A DNA stretch of 64,000 nt from Datura wrightii (GCA_035772735.1 JASDFA010000027.1:37058001-37122000), one strand, 5' to 3'; shown: positions 1-12,669, numbered from the stretch's first letter. A program made the numbers and translations. Notes: generated from the letters alone by a model not told the origin.

Positions 1-372
1 TCAAGCTCATCCTCATCCTAAGCCCATCCTAGTCTACGATATCAGCTTGTTGGTGAGTCCTCATGTTCCGAGGGCCATTTGACGAACTTTCCTATTGATT
101 ATGTTTCAGTATTGCTCGGGTTAGTTGGGGATGTTGTCCTATCAACCCATCTTATATATTAGAGGCTTACGTACAAATGAGTAGTATTCAGCTTATCTAA
201 ATGTTGGTACTTCTTGATGCTATGTTATGGTTACATTTCCATGATGTTTTATGCTTAATATTCTGTTTATTTAAATGAGATTAGTTGAATGCATGTGCTA
301 TGGGTTGACTTGGTGTCTCTCGGGGTCCCTTCTCCCATATCTGCGGTCCGGGTGTACGTCCGGGTCGTGACA
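1..372 (+). mobile_element. 3' end of a gypsy-type LTR (left part outside window)
   Basis: The sequence up to 372 ends in GGGTCGTGACA, the TG..CA-type 3' terminus seen in plant chromovirus-like LTRs. Immediately after it the minus-strand gypsy reading resumes: from 378 on, the minus strand encodes the linker between RNase H and integrase and is broken after residues KEVEAF. I infer that an LTR (solo, or the end of a full element) inserted at this point. The 5' end and the matching target-site duplication lie outside the window; the right flank begins AAAAG. No coding sequence is visible inside it. Confidence 0.6.
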
Positions 373-377
373 AAAAG

Positions 378-2400
378 CCTCAACTTCTTTTCTAAGAACC
401 GCTTCCTTAAGCTTAAGTAAAATGGGATCTTCATCCTCTTTGGACTTAACTTCAACAACATAAGAGGAATCTGACCCACTTTGCATTACCACTCCACCCT
501 CGGCTGAGTCCACCAACTACACCCCTAACCGAGCTAGTCAGTGAATATCCTTCGCCAGTTCTTTTTTGCCTTCCTCAACATGAGTCACACTCCCAATAGA
601 CACTCTGCTCAGGGCATCAGCCACCACATTGGCTTTGCCGGGGTGATATAGCACGCTCATGTCATAGTCCTGCAGGAGCTCTAACCACCTTCTCTGATGA
701 AGATTTAGATATTTCTCACTGAATACATACTGAAGGCTCTTGTGATCGGTGAAAATATCTACGTAAGCCCCGTACAGATAGTGTCTCCATATTTTCAATG
801 CAAATACCACCGCTACCAACTCCAAGTCATGAGTCGAATAATTCTTTTCATGAACTTTGAGCTGTCTAGAGGCGTAGGCTATCACCCTCCCCCGCTGCAT
901 CAGAACGCAACTGAGACCAACCTTGGAAGCGTCACAATATACTATAAACCCCATCTGATCCTTCCGGTAGAGTCAACACTGGAGAGGTAGTGAGTCGAGT
1001 TTTTAACTCCTGAAAACTCTTCTCACACGCATCTGACCACTGAAATTTCACCTTTTTCTGAGTCAGCCTAGTCAGAGGGGATGCTATAGAAGAAAAGCCT
1101 TCCACAAAGCGTCGGTATAACCGGCTAGACCCAAGAAAATTCTGATTTCGATTGGGGAGGTCGGTCTGGGCTAGTCTTTCATTGCTGCTATCTTTTGAGG
1201 ATCAACTTGAATACCTTCACCCGAGACCACGTGACCCAGAAAAGTCACGGACTTAAACCAGAATTTACATTTTCTAAACTTGGTGAACAACTGGCAGTCC
1301 CTAAGTGTCTGAAGCACTATCCTCAGGTGATTAGCATACTCTTCCTCATTTCTGGAGTATACCAGAATGTCATCAATAAATACGATGAAAAACATATCCA
1401 GATACTACTTGAAGACTCTATTCATCAGGTCCATAAAGGCTACAAGGGCATTTGTTTGTCCAAAGGACATAACCACAAAATCGTAGTCACCATACCGAGT
1501 CCCGAAAGTTGTTTTTGGTATGTCACACTCTCTGACTCTTAGCTGATGATACCCCAACCTGATATCTATTTTGGAGAAACACTGGCTCCCTAAAGTTGGT
1601 CGAACAGGTCGTCAATTCTAGTTAGGGGATATCTTTTCTTGACTGTGACCTTATTCAACTGACGGTAATCGATGCACATTTTGAGGGTACCATTTTTCTT
1701 TCGCACGAATAGTACTGGAGCACCCCAGGGAGAGATGCTGGGTCTGATAAAACCCTTATCAAGAAGGTTTTTTAGCTGCTCCTTCAACTCCTTAAGTTCA
1801 GCTGGAGTCATTTTGTAAGGAGGGATGGAGATGGATTGAGTATCTGGGAGAAGGTCTATACCGAAGTCGATTTCCCGCTCAGGAGGAACTCCAGGAAGAT
1901 CTTCAGAGAACACATCAGGAATTTCACGGAAAATAGGGACTGACTGGATTGTTGGGGTCGGGAGTTGGAATCTTTGACCCAAACTAGATGATAGATACAT
2001 CCCTTAGAAATAAGATTATGGGCCTTAAGGTAGGAAATAAATCGACCCTTAGGCACTGGACTACTGCCCCTCCACTCTAACACTAACTCATTTGGAAACT
2101 GAAATTTGACAACTCTAGTTCTGCAATCGAATATGGCATAACCGGAGTGTAACCAATCCATTCCGAGGATAAGGTCAAAATTGACCATGTCTAATTCTAC
2201 AAGATCAGCTAGAATGAACTTATTGAAGATTGAGACTGGGTAGTGTCTATACACCCGGTTGGCTCTAACTGACTCGCCAACTGGGGTGGAGACTGAAAAC
2301 GATTTTGAGAGGACCTCTGGACTGATATTAAACTGAATAGCTATGTATGGAGTCATGAACTATAGTGTGGCTCCTTGATCTAGTAGGGAATACACGTCTA
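378..2400 (-). pseudogene. gypsy pol remnant: protease, RT, RNase H
   Basis: Minus-strand reading from 2400 down. The aspartic protease active-site region reads LLDQGATL at about 2360-2390, followed by an in-frame TAG, then the conserved DLILGMDWL block. RT begins near 2000 with PPYKMTPAELKELK and continues through IRPSISPWGAPVLFVRKKNG and CIDYRQLNKVTVKKRYPL. After a frame change, the catalytic FIDDILVYSR lies at 1370-1395. RNase H (954-538) shows DASKVGLSCVLMQ, TDHKSLQYVF and HPGKANVVADALSR. At least three frameshifts and stops separate the blocks, so the gene is dead. The usual DSGA or DPGA protease motif is DQGA here, one further lesion. Family order and motifs are established; loss of function is inferred from the breaks. 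Confidence 0.85.
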
Positions 2401-2564
2401 GATGAAAAAGGCATAACATACCCGTGACCACGTCAGGTGAGCTCTCCTAATCCTGACGAGAAGACAATGCATAAAAACAGTTTTGGCGCTGGCCGCCATC
2501 CACACCTGAAGTATTGTCCTGCTGGAGCTGCTGAGGTAGTGGACTATGACCTTCCATGTCCTGC

Positions 2565-3597
2565 TGACGAACACTCTTAGACACTCTTTAAGCCGATGCC
2601 CAAGCTGTCCACAATCAAAACAGCCTTCTCGACCCTAAAGGCACTCTCCTGGGTGGTTCTTGCCATACTTAGGGCAAGTTGAATACATTTTGTTGGCACT
2701 GTAGCTCTGGGACTGAGAACCAGATGCTCCACCCCTCCGATCCTGGCGGGACCAAAAGGTAGGGGCACTGCTGAGCTGGCTGTTGGAGCCCTCTGCTGCT
2801 GCTACTACTGTGGCCCGCTACTACCGCCAGACCTCTGGTGGCCATAATCTGATTGGCCAGTTCTTGCCGCTTGTTCTTCTGCTCCATGTCCTTTAGTTTT
2901 TTTGCCTCAATCTGTCAGGCATGAACAATAAGGCAAGAGAGGTCAATATCCTTAATCAGCATCGTTGTCCTGAACTCTTTGAGGACCAGGTTCGACACCC
3001 CATTAACAAACTTTAGCATGCGAGCCCTCAGCTCGGCCACCATCTCTGGAGCATATTTAGACAACCTGGTGAACTCCAGAGCATACTCCTCCACCATCTG
3101 ATTTCCCTGTCTCAGATTCATGAACTCTACCACTTTCACCTCCCTGAGCTCCTGAGGGAAGAATCTGTCTAGGAAGACTGTAGTGAACTTCTCCCATTCC
3201 ACCAGTCCTGCTCCTGCTGGCCTCCCCTCCTTCCATTGTTCGTACCAAATATAGGCTACCCGTTCAGCTGGTAGGCATCCAAGTCGCCACTCTCTGAGGA
3301 ACTGACACCCATGATTTGAGTGATCTTCCTAATCTCGTTCACAAACTGCTCTCCTACCTTAGATCCCTGAAAATCTAGAGTTCATCCAAGTGAAATCCCA
3401 CACTCGGGCAGCTGTTGCAGACCCATTATTGTTGACTGGGACAACCTGCTGGTTCACCTGGTTGGTAACTATCTGAGCGAGCAAGTGGATAGCCGCCCTG
3501 AACTCTATGGTGGACACTAAGTCGTCCTGAGGGGCTGCTAGGGCAGGTCGGTGAGCGTTACCGGCCCTTCTCCAGTTACCACATCCCGAAGGCATAA
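2565..3597 (-). pseudogene. gypsy gag remnant with CCHC zinc knuckle
   Basis: Starting at 3595 the minus strand encodes MPSGCGNWRR and then an Ala-rich N-terminal stretch. The retrotransposon gag core lies at 3202-2915 (WEKFTTVFLDRFFP, then MNLRQGNQMVEEYALEFTRL), the capsid-like region of plant gypsy Gag. A CX2CX4HX4C zinc knuckle (CFDCGQLGHRLKEC) is encoded at 2622-2581. The parts are in different frames (3595-3359, 3202-2915, 2887-2669, 2768-2577), so the gene has frameshifts. Gag would form the virus-like particle that packages element RNA in the cytoplasm; this copy cannot do so as it stands. Confidence 0.8.
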
Positions 3598-3799
3598 TTC
3601 ACACTGAAATGAAATAGAGCACGAGTTAGGAGAACGATTCTCGAATTGAATTTCAACACATGATAAAAAGTATGAATAAAAGCGACTTTTCCTAATACCA
3701 TCTCGTAGCCTCCCAGTCATAAGTGTGGCGCACTTCACACCCATGAAAGAGACTCTATTCGATGCGGCTTTCAGACATCCGAGGATACTCTAAACCTAA

Positions 3800-3812
3800 G
3801 GCTCTGATACCA
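3800..3812 (-). promoter_or_regulatory. primer-binding site for initiator tRNA-Met
   Basis: On the minus strand this reads TGGTATCAGAGCC, complementary to the 3' end of plant initiator tRNA-Met. It lies between the gag start and the LTR edge at about 3822, as expected for priming minus-strand cDNA synthesis. It fixes the element orientation and the inner edge of the 5' LTR. Confidence 0.85.
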
Positions 3813-3916
3813 AGTTTTTCATGCCCCGAGTCTACACCCTGGACGGGACACGGTACTTAGAGTCACAACTAACCCCAAGTCAACCCTAGGTCTATCATAC
3901 ACTGGAATTCTAAGTA

Positions 3917-3948
<32 letters not shown>
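3917..3948 (+). repeat. compound (AC)n(AT)n microsatellite
   Basis: An uninterrupted AC run followed by an AT run inside the gypsy LTR. Confidence 0.95.
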
Positions 3949-5815
3949 GGAGGAAGCTTCTAGAATAATGGTATAAAACATTAATGAAAATAAAGTTGAA
4001 CCATAAATTTTTAACACATCTAAAAAAAAGCTACAAGTCTGAAAACCAAGTCTGTGTCTGAAAGTCACTACGACTGATGAGTTGCTAGGACAAGCCCCCA
4101 GCTAACTCCAAGTCTAAATAAAAGAAAATGGAACTGAATGAAATGATCTTCATCCTCAATGGATGAGGATTCACCACTAATGCCGCTGGAAAAGTCTGAG
4201 CGAAGTCGGCTAACAGTTCTGTGTCTAAGAACCTGCAGCTGTATCATAAAATGATACAGTATAAAAGGTATGCATCAGTACTTGGAATGTACTGAGTAAG
4301 TGAGAGAAACTATACACAAGAAATGACATAACTAAACTGAAAAGACATGCAATGACCAACTGAAACTGCTGAAACTGGATAATTGTAATAAACTGAGATG
4401 GTCTAAATGACCCTGTCTGATAGGCAAGGACGTGCCCTAAATATGAGATATTGGACTGAACTGATCTGACTAGTGGGAGAGTCTATAACAGACATATAAC
4501 CACGTGAGCTAAACGTGGAGCCAATATACCTTGCCAGGGTATAAAGACATAAACTGGGTAATCACAAATCTAGGGTCATGAGGCCAATAAAAATGTAACC
4601 TACAGTGGCAACGTAGTTCTGGAAACCTGGGTGCGCTGAAACCCCGGTTCGCTCGGTGCTAAGTTCTACTCCCACTAGATAATTTTAGACTAAATACTAA
4701 GCTGATAACTCAAAACTGGGGCCCAAGACTAGTCAGGAATACCTATCTGAAAGAACCTTGAGAGACTTATCAGATCGAATTCTGGAACTAAGTTATAAGA
4801 CTGGTCAGAGCATGCTTGTCTAGGAGCTCGTGACCGTCTAAAGAACAAACTGAAATTCTGAAGCTGGGGTCCTAAGGCTGGTCAAAGCTTCTTATCTGAA
4901 AGTGTCATGACCGCCTAAAGAACCACTAAAACTAATACTGAATCTAATTCTAATAACTGGGAGGCACTATTGACACCTCGAGAATTTCTATAGTCAAACT
5001 GATCAGCTGGCGTTTCTGACTAACACTGAGGGTTCTAACTTTCTAACTGAAACTGAACTATTATACAGCTACTTAGATTTTAATTCATACTAACAATATG
5101 AGAAGCCACAACGTTGATCAAGTCAAGCAACAAGGAAGACTAACCAAATAGCCAAAATTCTAAGTGATCTCACTCGACATTAGGGCTAAAGTCAACCTTA
5201 CAAGAACGAGCATTTATATGATATTTAAATAATGGAGAATATCCAACAATTAACTTAAAACATATTTCACAAGCTATAATAGAACCTGGCATATAATTTA
5301 TCCACATTCAAAAGTCCAGGGCTAGAATTCACTTTATGGGGACAACATCAACATAGTTTTAAACGGATTGACTATATCTAAATTCAACATGGATAACATT
5401 CTACATGAATTCAAGGAAATCTGATATACATTCATACCCTTCACAATCGAAACTCAGGGCTAGAATTCATAGAGAAAATAGGAGGGATTCTGGGGACACA
5501 AGGGAAGAACTATTCCCTTGTTGAATTCCCACATACCTAGCTAAAATTTCCGAAGAAATAAGCTTGAATAGATGTAATAGGTGAGGAACCCTACACTTCA
5601 CTTAAGAGTTTTAAGAGAAAACTTACGCAAATTTCTGAGAAAATCTGAGTGGGAATGAAGGGGAAACTTTTTAGCCCCTCTAAATTCCCTTAAAATATAC
5701 CAAAATGATGTAGTTTAAAGTCTAAGAGGTCAGAAAATTACTGAAACACCTTTAGAAAATTCGCAGGAAAAACTGACTGTCAGTCCCCCACGAAGGACCT
5801 AACAGGTCATATCCA

Positions 5816-5836
5816 GTGACCACGAATCGTGGTCAC
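5816..5836. repeat. perfect 21-bp palindrome in LTR
   Basis: Two 10-bp arms, GTGACCACGA and TCGTGGTCAC, flank one central base. It is the first of a cluster sharing the core CCACGA-N-TCGTGG. Confidence 0.9.
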
Positions 5837-5886
5837 AATCGTCAAGTGCACTACCAAAAGAAATCTCATGTTGGCCACCATGGGGG

Positions 5887-5905
5887 ACACCATGAGTCGT
5901 GGTGT
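5887..5905. repeat. 19-bp palindrome with one mismatch in LTR
   Basis: Arms ACACCATGA and TCGTGGTGT, one mismatched pair. Same core as the flanking palindromes; a related half-site GATTCGTGGTG occurs at about 5920. Confidence 0.8.
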
Positions 5906-5972
5906 ACCCGATGATTCGTGGTGACCCACTCGTTAGGTACACTGCCTAAAATTTTTCTGAGTCACCAGGGGC

Positions 5973-5993
5973 GACACCACGACTCGTGGTGTC
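5973..5993. repeat. perfect 21-bp palindrome in LTR
   Basis: Arms GACACCACGA and TCGTGGTGTC around one central base. A further half-site CGAGTCGTGGT follows within 10 bases. Confidence 0.9.
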
Positions 5994-6289
5994 CCAAACG
6001 AGTCGTGGTAAGGACCCGTCATGTACACTGCCTGACTTCTCCTTCTTTCAATCAACTACTGACCATGGATCACCTCAGGACTCGTGGTCACACCTGTGGT
6101 CACCCCTTTTTTTCAAATTTTTCAATCAAGTTCAAAGTCCTCACAACGAGTCACTTAACGCTCTTGGTCAACCCCCCCCCCCCCTCACGGGTCAAAAAAT
6201 GACTCGTTCTGTATCCTGGTGTAGATTTTTCAGTTTTCTCCGTTTTAACTCTCGGGTCTAGTCCTTGAGTTTCTAGGGCATTACAAGCA

Positions 6290-6495
6290 ATCTTTGAGAA
6301 GTTCTTGATAAATCTTTTGTAGAAGCCCGCATGGCCCAAGAAACTACGAATACCTTTTACTGATATAGGAGGAGGAAGTTTAGCAATAACTTCTATTTTG
6401 GCTTGATCCACTTTAATCCCTTTTTCAGAAATTTTGTGTCTGAGTATAATTCCCTCTTTGATCATGAAGTGATATTTTTCCCAATTTAACACCAA
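6290..6495 (-). pseudogene. gypsy RT fragment (Tat/Athila-like), target of the del-like insertion
   Basis: On the minus strand it encodes LNWEKYHFMIKEGIILRHKI, then KIEVIAKLPPPISVKGIRSF and LGHAGFYKRFIKNFSKIA, the thumb/connection region that follows the FADD box in plant gypsy RT. The coding match stops at FSKIA exactly where the neighbouring LTR starts, so this is the older target gene. Residues beyond that point in the open frame come from the LTR. The fragment starts abruptly at 6495, next to an RT fragment of opposite orientation. Confidence 0.8.
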
Positions 6496-6504
6496 GGAAT
6501 GATG

Positions 6505-6705
6505 ATGGCAAAGAATGAGAAGAACAAATTAGTACCCACCAAAATTGTTACAAGTTGGAGAGTATGCATGGATTACCACGATCTAAATGTGGTTACTTGT
6601 AAAGACCACTTTTCGATGCCTTTCATTGATCAGATGCTAGACCGATTAGCTATAGGGCGTATTATTATTTTCTTGATTGCTACTCAGGGTATAATTAATT
6701 AGGTG
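6505..6705 (+). pseudogene. gypsy RT fragment (N-terminal palm), inverted relative to its neighbour
   Basis: Plus-strand reading gives NKLVPTKIVTSWRVCMDYHD, then LNVVTCKDHFSMPFIDQMLD, then RLA and a degraded GYSGYNQI-like end, the start of a gypsy RT domain. It lies upstream in the RT order of the fragment at 6290-6495 but on the opposite strand, so the two halves diverge from a junction near 6496-6504. The middle of RT, with the catalytic YVDD-type box, is missing. It ends at a stop at about 6703, where copia sequence begins. Confidence 0.8.
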
Positions 6706-6715
6706 ATATTGCACT

Positions 6716-8945
6716 GGAGGACAAAGAGCTAGCTCTTTTACTTCTTCTTAACTCAAAATCATCTGTTTCTTTATTTCTCAATATAGAAGTAGAAGAACTA
6801 AGTAGAGACAAGATATTCTCTTCAATCCTTTGACCTCCACTATTTATAGAAACAAATAAAAATTTATTTTCAAAAAAAAGAGCATCAGCTAATTTTATTA
6901 TTATATTATTTTCAAGATTAAAGAATTTATATATTGTATTATTTGAAGCATAATCAAGAAAAACACAAGTAGTAACTTTTTTCCCAATTTAGTAATTTGA
7001 TATTCAGTCTTACATACACTAGACAACCTTAAACTCTTAGATATCTCAAATTTAGCTTGTGACATTTTCACAACTCAAATAGTGTGAATTTTGTCCTTTC
7101 CGCTAACCATTATATGCATAAGAATAAGGTCGAATAGTTTCATAAATTATTTTCAATGATCTAAAAAAAGAATTAAACTCATTACACTCATATTTCACGG
7201 TCTCTATCACCTCTAATTCTTTTTTGTTTCTATCAAACTGATTTTCAACCTCATGGAGATAAATATTCAAATGTAACACTTTTATTTTACATCGAGTAAA
7301 TATATGTTACTTAGAGAAATCATCAATAAAAGTAATAAAATATCCATTTTCTTCACGATTTAAAATTTCTTCAAATTCACATTTATCAGTATAAACTAAT
7401 TCTAATAAATTAATTTTTCTTTGAACTTGAAAATGAGGCCTTTAGTGATTTTAGCTTTACTATATATCTCACACTTTTCAAAAAAAAATTAAATAATTGA
7501 GATTAATTTTAAATTATTCATGATTCCCACATAACAATCATTAATATGACATAAATGAGCATGCCAAAAATTAGTAGAAGAGAGCATGTACAAAGAAGTA
7601 AAAAAACTTTATTCATTCCAATATTCAACTTGAACATCCCATCACAAGAATACTATTTCCCACAAAAATACCTTTTTTTTTCACTATTACATATTGATAA
7701 CTCAATTTTTTTGAAGTCTGCTTATTAAAAAGAAACTAGACATTAAATTTTTTCTCATGAAGAAGTAAAAAAATACATATTTCCCTGTTAAGATCCTTCC
7801 AGAGATAAAGCTCAACTCGACATCTCCATTTTCAAGCACGTGAGTGGTGTGAGAATCACCAAGCATGATGGTTTGGGGCTCCTCAAAAGGAGTATATATT
7901 TTGAAACAATCATTGTCATAGCAGACTGATGGTTTGCACCAGATTCAAGTCACCATCTATCAATATTTTCAATCATGTTTATGTTTGTTATCACCGCCAC
8001 AAAAAGCACTTTAGTAACATTTGTCTGAGGTATAGTACCATATCTCTGAGACTTGAAAAATCAAGTAATACGTCCACTCTTGCCATAGAGCATGATCCTT
8101 CATCTTAAACTTGTTGATTTTGTAATTGATTATTAACATCGTTATTTTTCTTAGGAAGTCCATCATTATTTTTCTTGAAAGTTTTCTTCTTAGGTTTTAT
8201 AGAAGTATTTTTATGAGTATCAAGAGCAATATTATTTGAAGTAATTAAATTTACCTTCAATGTGATGGATTATAAGTTATTCTCTTCTAATTGCAAAAGT
8301 GCATCTTGTCCCCTTGCCGCCTTTTCCATAAGGATTCTCATTATCAACGTGTCAAGTCAGGTTTCTTTTTATTTGTGGCATATTGCTTGTTGAAATTCCT
8401 TCCAAGAAGGTGAAAGTTTATCTATTATTCCACAAACAATAAAATTATCTCCAATTTTATCTCCTCAGACTTGAGGTCTGCAACGATCATAATAAAGTCT
8501 TGAGTTTGGTTTACCACTAATTTGTTGTCCATCATTTGAAAGCAAAATAAATCTGCTAGCAACATAATTTTTTGCTCCATCCTCCTTGGTATCATACTTA
8601 CTCCTCAATACTTTTCAAATTTTCTTTGCACTAGAGTAAATTCTATTATAATAATTATAAAAATTATCAAATAATTAATTAAGAAGATAATACCGACATT
8701 CGCAGGAATCATCATCATACTTTTCAACTTTTTCTTGAAGAGAAATATGTTCACCATCATTCATGAAAGAGTTCTCTACTTATTTAGATTCTTCTCAGTT
8801 AACACATAAGAAACATTGAGAAGATTTAAGTAGAAAAGAACTTTACCCTTCTATCTCGTGAAATGGGTATCGTTGGACCAAAATGGCTTGTTAAGATATC
8901 TCATCTTGACATCCGCGGATTTTTCAATTGTAGCCATTGGATCTT
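6716..8945 (-). pseudogene. decayed Ty1/copia gag-pol
   Basis: The minus strand starts at about 8939 with MATIEKSADVKMRYL, NKPFW and a following UBN2-type gag region (for example KFEKY..RRMEQKIMLLADLF..VVNQTQDFIMIVADLKSE). Pieces of integrase follow around 7400-7250 (NGYFITFIDDFSK and ECNEFNSFF-like text) and a C-terminal block at about 7000-6720 (KVTTCVFLDYASNNT..ALFFENKF..RRSKRA). Many stops and frameshifts break it, and RT and RNase H are absent because the sequence ends at the gypsy fragment at about 6715. It would have encoded Gag, protease and integrase of a copia element. Confidence 0.65.
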
Positions 8946-9420
8946 TTTAAAATTGTTTGTGAAATTACAGTTACAATTGAAGAAAATAAAATATCTTCAA
9001 ACTGAGGCACGGATATCTCGCTCTCTTTAAAGAGATTTAAGCCCACTGCAGCAAAAACAACAGTAATATTCTTGACGTCTCCCCTCCAAGATACAACAGC
9101 CCAGCAACACTATATAACTCAATAAACTCTGAGTAAGAGTTAAGCCCAAAACTCCACTATAAGAACACTTTCCTTCAGTTAAATAAAACTCTCTTTTCTA
9201 CTCACTTTTTAGCACTCTATATTTTTCTTCTACTACAACACAAGACAAGACCATCACTATTTATAGGTGAAGAACTCTTCTTTGTATGAAGTTTTGAAAG
9301 AGTATGGGGTAATAATGTGGATAAATTATGGGAAGATTATGAATCAAAGGTTATATGAGTTACAAGGCATAATAAGATAGAATAATGAGTGAATAATGAC
9401 ATAGTATTTATGAGAAAAAT
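8946..9420 (-). repeat. probable copia 5' LTR and leader, with TATA box
   Basis: This lies directly upstream of the copia gag start on the minus strand. A good plant TATA box, CTATAAATAG, is at 9266-9257 on the minus strand, and the sequence before it is pyrimidine- and A-rich as in copia LTRs. I did not find clear TG..CA ends, a primer-binding site or a second LTR, so the edges are approximate. Confidence 0.4.
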
Positions 9421-9659
9421 AATGGTCATATTTATCACAATGAATATAAAAAATAAATATTACTAAAACACTATGATATAATATTTTATAATCATACTAT
9501 ATTATGAGTAGGAAGACCCCAAGTTAAAAGTTGAATTACGAAGATGTCCTTAAAATTTTGAATGACATTATTGTCTTTATCTTAAACACTAATGTTATAA
9601 TAATATTTATGGACAATAATATAAATAGACATTAGTTATAATAAACATTATCATATAAT

Positions 9660-9718
9660 AATAACAACAACAACAACAACAACAACAATAACAACAATAA
9701 TAATAATAATAATAATAA
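9660..9718 (+). repeat. (ACA)n/(ATA)n trinucleotide microsatellite
   Basis: About 20 trinucleotides, first ACA-rich then ATA-rich. Confidence 0.9.
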
Positions 9719-10348
9719 AAGTTGAAACCAAAAAAATTAAAAGTTGAATTACTAAAATGTCCATCTATATTAACAACTATTTTAACCTTTAATAAATAAA
9801 TAAATTTATCCCTTCATAATTCAGTAGATTAACCAATGATCTTTTCCTTGTTAGATAAATCATAAATAGGAGAATTTCAAGAGTCGTGTTGAGTAATTCG
9901 ATATAGACTAAATACGTTTAACTAATTTACGACTCCAATAAATTAAAGAGTTGCATGTTTTTTAACAATAACGCTTAATTTGTTTCAGAAGTCGAAATGA
10001 CGGAAATAGCATCCATTTCTGTTATTACACTATATTATATTTTATTATATAAGTGAGAAGTTACAAATTCAAATGTTAATAGATTAAAATGTCCTTAAAA
10101 TATTGATGGACGTTAATATCTCTTCATCAGGCATTACTCCTTCAATTTTAACATACCAAAATGTATAATGCATGCACATTATAATGAATTATTGATGTTT
10201 GATAGTGCTGCTATGTCTTTTCTACTACTCTTAATTTATTTGAGTAATGTATTTGAATTCATGGAAAGATGTAAACTTTTTATATTCCCACGTAACTTAT
10301 TGAAGTTTGCTTTAGTAACATTCCAGATAAGTCAAATAGTTATGGTTG

Positions 10349-10386
<38 letters not shown>

Positions 10387-12131
10387 TGTTTTATGAATAG
10401 ATGGAGATCAAATTCAATTATCAATCAACACTCTCCCTGTTTGTTGAATAAGATAAAAATCGTCAGTACCTAACAGATTATTTATCAATATTAAACATAT
10501 CTAGCAAGCTCTCGGAGATGTGGTGTCTTTGGCCACTCAGTCATCTTGTATTAATTAGAAGAACCTATGCCAATGAGGGTTTATTAGTCTACTAAAATGA
10601 TCGATTAGAGGAATCTATTGTGTTCAGTCAAATAATTTTCTGATGTGAAGAGTTTATTTTCGTTTCAGTCATCGACAATAATGCATCAATTAATTTTTTA
10701 TAGATGTGCAACTAATGCAAATATTGTCTTTTATATTTCCGATCATTTTTTGTAAAATCGATTAGTTGGATTTACTTTCATCTATCCTATTCAAATTTCC
10801 AAGGTAATCGCATAATAAGTTTTCATGAAAAATATTTATGTACTAAATTTCGTCTATTATATGGGTGGGGAGGATTTAAGTCTCCAGTTTATTAAAAGTC
10901 GAATGGAGGTACGTAAGCACAACTCGATCTATCCTACAGATTGTGTTTTCAATCTTGATTGAATATTGGTATGATTATAAATTTTCTATCTTAACTGTTT
11001 ATCTGATATATAATCATTACTATATATTAATTATTCAGTTTAATATAAATAACAATGGATGATAAATATATATAGATTCATAATACATTATATACATAAA
11101 AATATATTCAATGACACAATAAATTTAATGAAATGTATATTTATATTTTTGTACAAAATTATTATAGAAATAATAATTAATTAAAAGATAAAATGGTTTT
11201 TCAATATTTAATGGACATTTTGGTAATTTAACTTTTCAACTGGAAGCTTCCTATATGTTTTATTTTTAAAAAAAAAAAATGAGAGAGAGGAAAGAAATTA
11301 CAAAGTGAAAAATTCTCAACAATAAGATAAATACTCGTATAAATAACTAACTAAACTACTAAAATCGCTCATAAGTTATATAATGGCTACGTATATTCCA
11401 GATCATCAACATACGAATATCAAATGCAACAGTCAAGACAACTATATTAGAAAGAAAAAAAAGCTCTACATTCAAGTAAATTTCAAGCAAATCACTTAAA
11501 CTCATTAATTCAAAAAGTGAAAGAGATAAAAAAATTCATGACTTACAGTAATTTAAAGCAAATTACATAAATTCATCATTATTCAAAGTGAAAAAGATAA
11601 AAACGAATTAAACCTTATATATTAAAAAAAGATAGAAGATTTTTTGAAGTTTTAGACGAAATTCTCACATATCTAATTTCCTACTCAAATAAATCCTTCT
11701 ATGTTGAGTGTGTTTATATTATTTCTGCGAGGCATAAAAAATAGATAAAAGATAAAAAGTTTTGATATATTATTTATTGTATCTTTAATTGTTCATTATT
11801 ATTTTTAATACTGTTGAAACATCTCATTATAAAAAATTTAGAAAGACCAGAAGCATTGCATTAGCATATAAGATGAAAAATCGGATACTAAATATGCATT
11901 TATTTATAATTTAATAAGATAATAAATATAATTATAGTGTTTCTCAATTTCTTGCCCAAGTAGTAAAAGAGCACAAAATTATAAAAAATGAAGAGACTCA
12001 AAGACGATGGTGATGATGATTAACTGTTATTATTTGCTATAAATATCTTCATTTTTTATTTATTTAATATAATATAAGTTTATATTTTTGCACATAAGTA
12101 TTATATAGGAATAATATTTCTCTGGAAGTTA

Positions 12132-12174
<43 letters not shown>

Positions 12175-12629
12175 ATTTTTATTATTTATTTATTTTATTT
12201 AGTGGAGAGTAATCCAATTTTGAAATTAGGAGCTTTTCAATTTTATTATAATATAATTTTTTATTTTATTTTATTTAGTGAAGAGGTAAAATGGTAATCC
12301 AACTTTGAAGTCAGGAACTTTTCACTTTTAGAATAAAATTTCTCTTTCTTCCTGTTTTGATTATTTTTATATGTAAAAAATAATTAAAACTTAATAAGTA
12401 TTGAAAGATGTTATAACTCTTTATCATGCATTTAATTTTATACCAAAATTATTTATTAACTAAAAAATCTCATTGTTAAATGGAGGGGTATTTTCGTAAT
12501 CTAACTTTTGACTTGGGGACTTCCTACTTAATATGAAGATGAAAAGTTATGATTTATAGAGATGACTTTTCTTTTAAAAAAATTGAGAGTAAAGTTAAAA
12601 AAAATGAGAAAAAGGGATAAATAGGATCC

Positions 12630-12667
<38 letters not shown>

Positions 12668-12669
<2 letters not shown>

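Larger units (their letters stand above)
373..6289 (-). mobile_element. Ty3/gypsy Tekay/del-like chromovirus, decayed and truncated
   Basis: Read on the minus strand, this is LTR (6289-3822), primer-binding site (3812-3800), gag with zinc knuckle, protease, reverse transcriptase and RNase H, then a break at 373 where another LTR has inserted. Integrase would follow outside the window. RT, RNase H and the post-RNase H linker resemble the del/Tekay chromovirus group. Frameshifts and stops throughout show it cannot encode a working polyprotein. Its 5' LTR edge at 6289/6290 interrupts another gypsy RT gene directly after residues FSKIA, which defines the insertion point. Confidence 0.8.
3822..6289 (-). 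repeat. 5' LTR of the Tekay/del-like element (about 2.47 kb)
   Basis: On the minus strand it starts TGTAATGCCC at 6289 and ends CTCGGGGCA at 3822, ten bases before the primer-binding site. LTRs above 2 kb are known for the del/Tekay group. It contains a CA/TA microsatellite (3917-3948), diverged internal repeats around 4700-4920 and, near its promoter-distal end, a cluster of palindromes with the core CCACGA-N-TCGTGG (5816-6010). The C run at about 6170-6183 is a homopolymer. No ORF of interest is present. The second LTR lies outside the window or has been lost. Confidence 0.7.
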
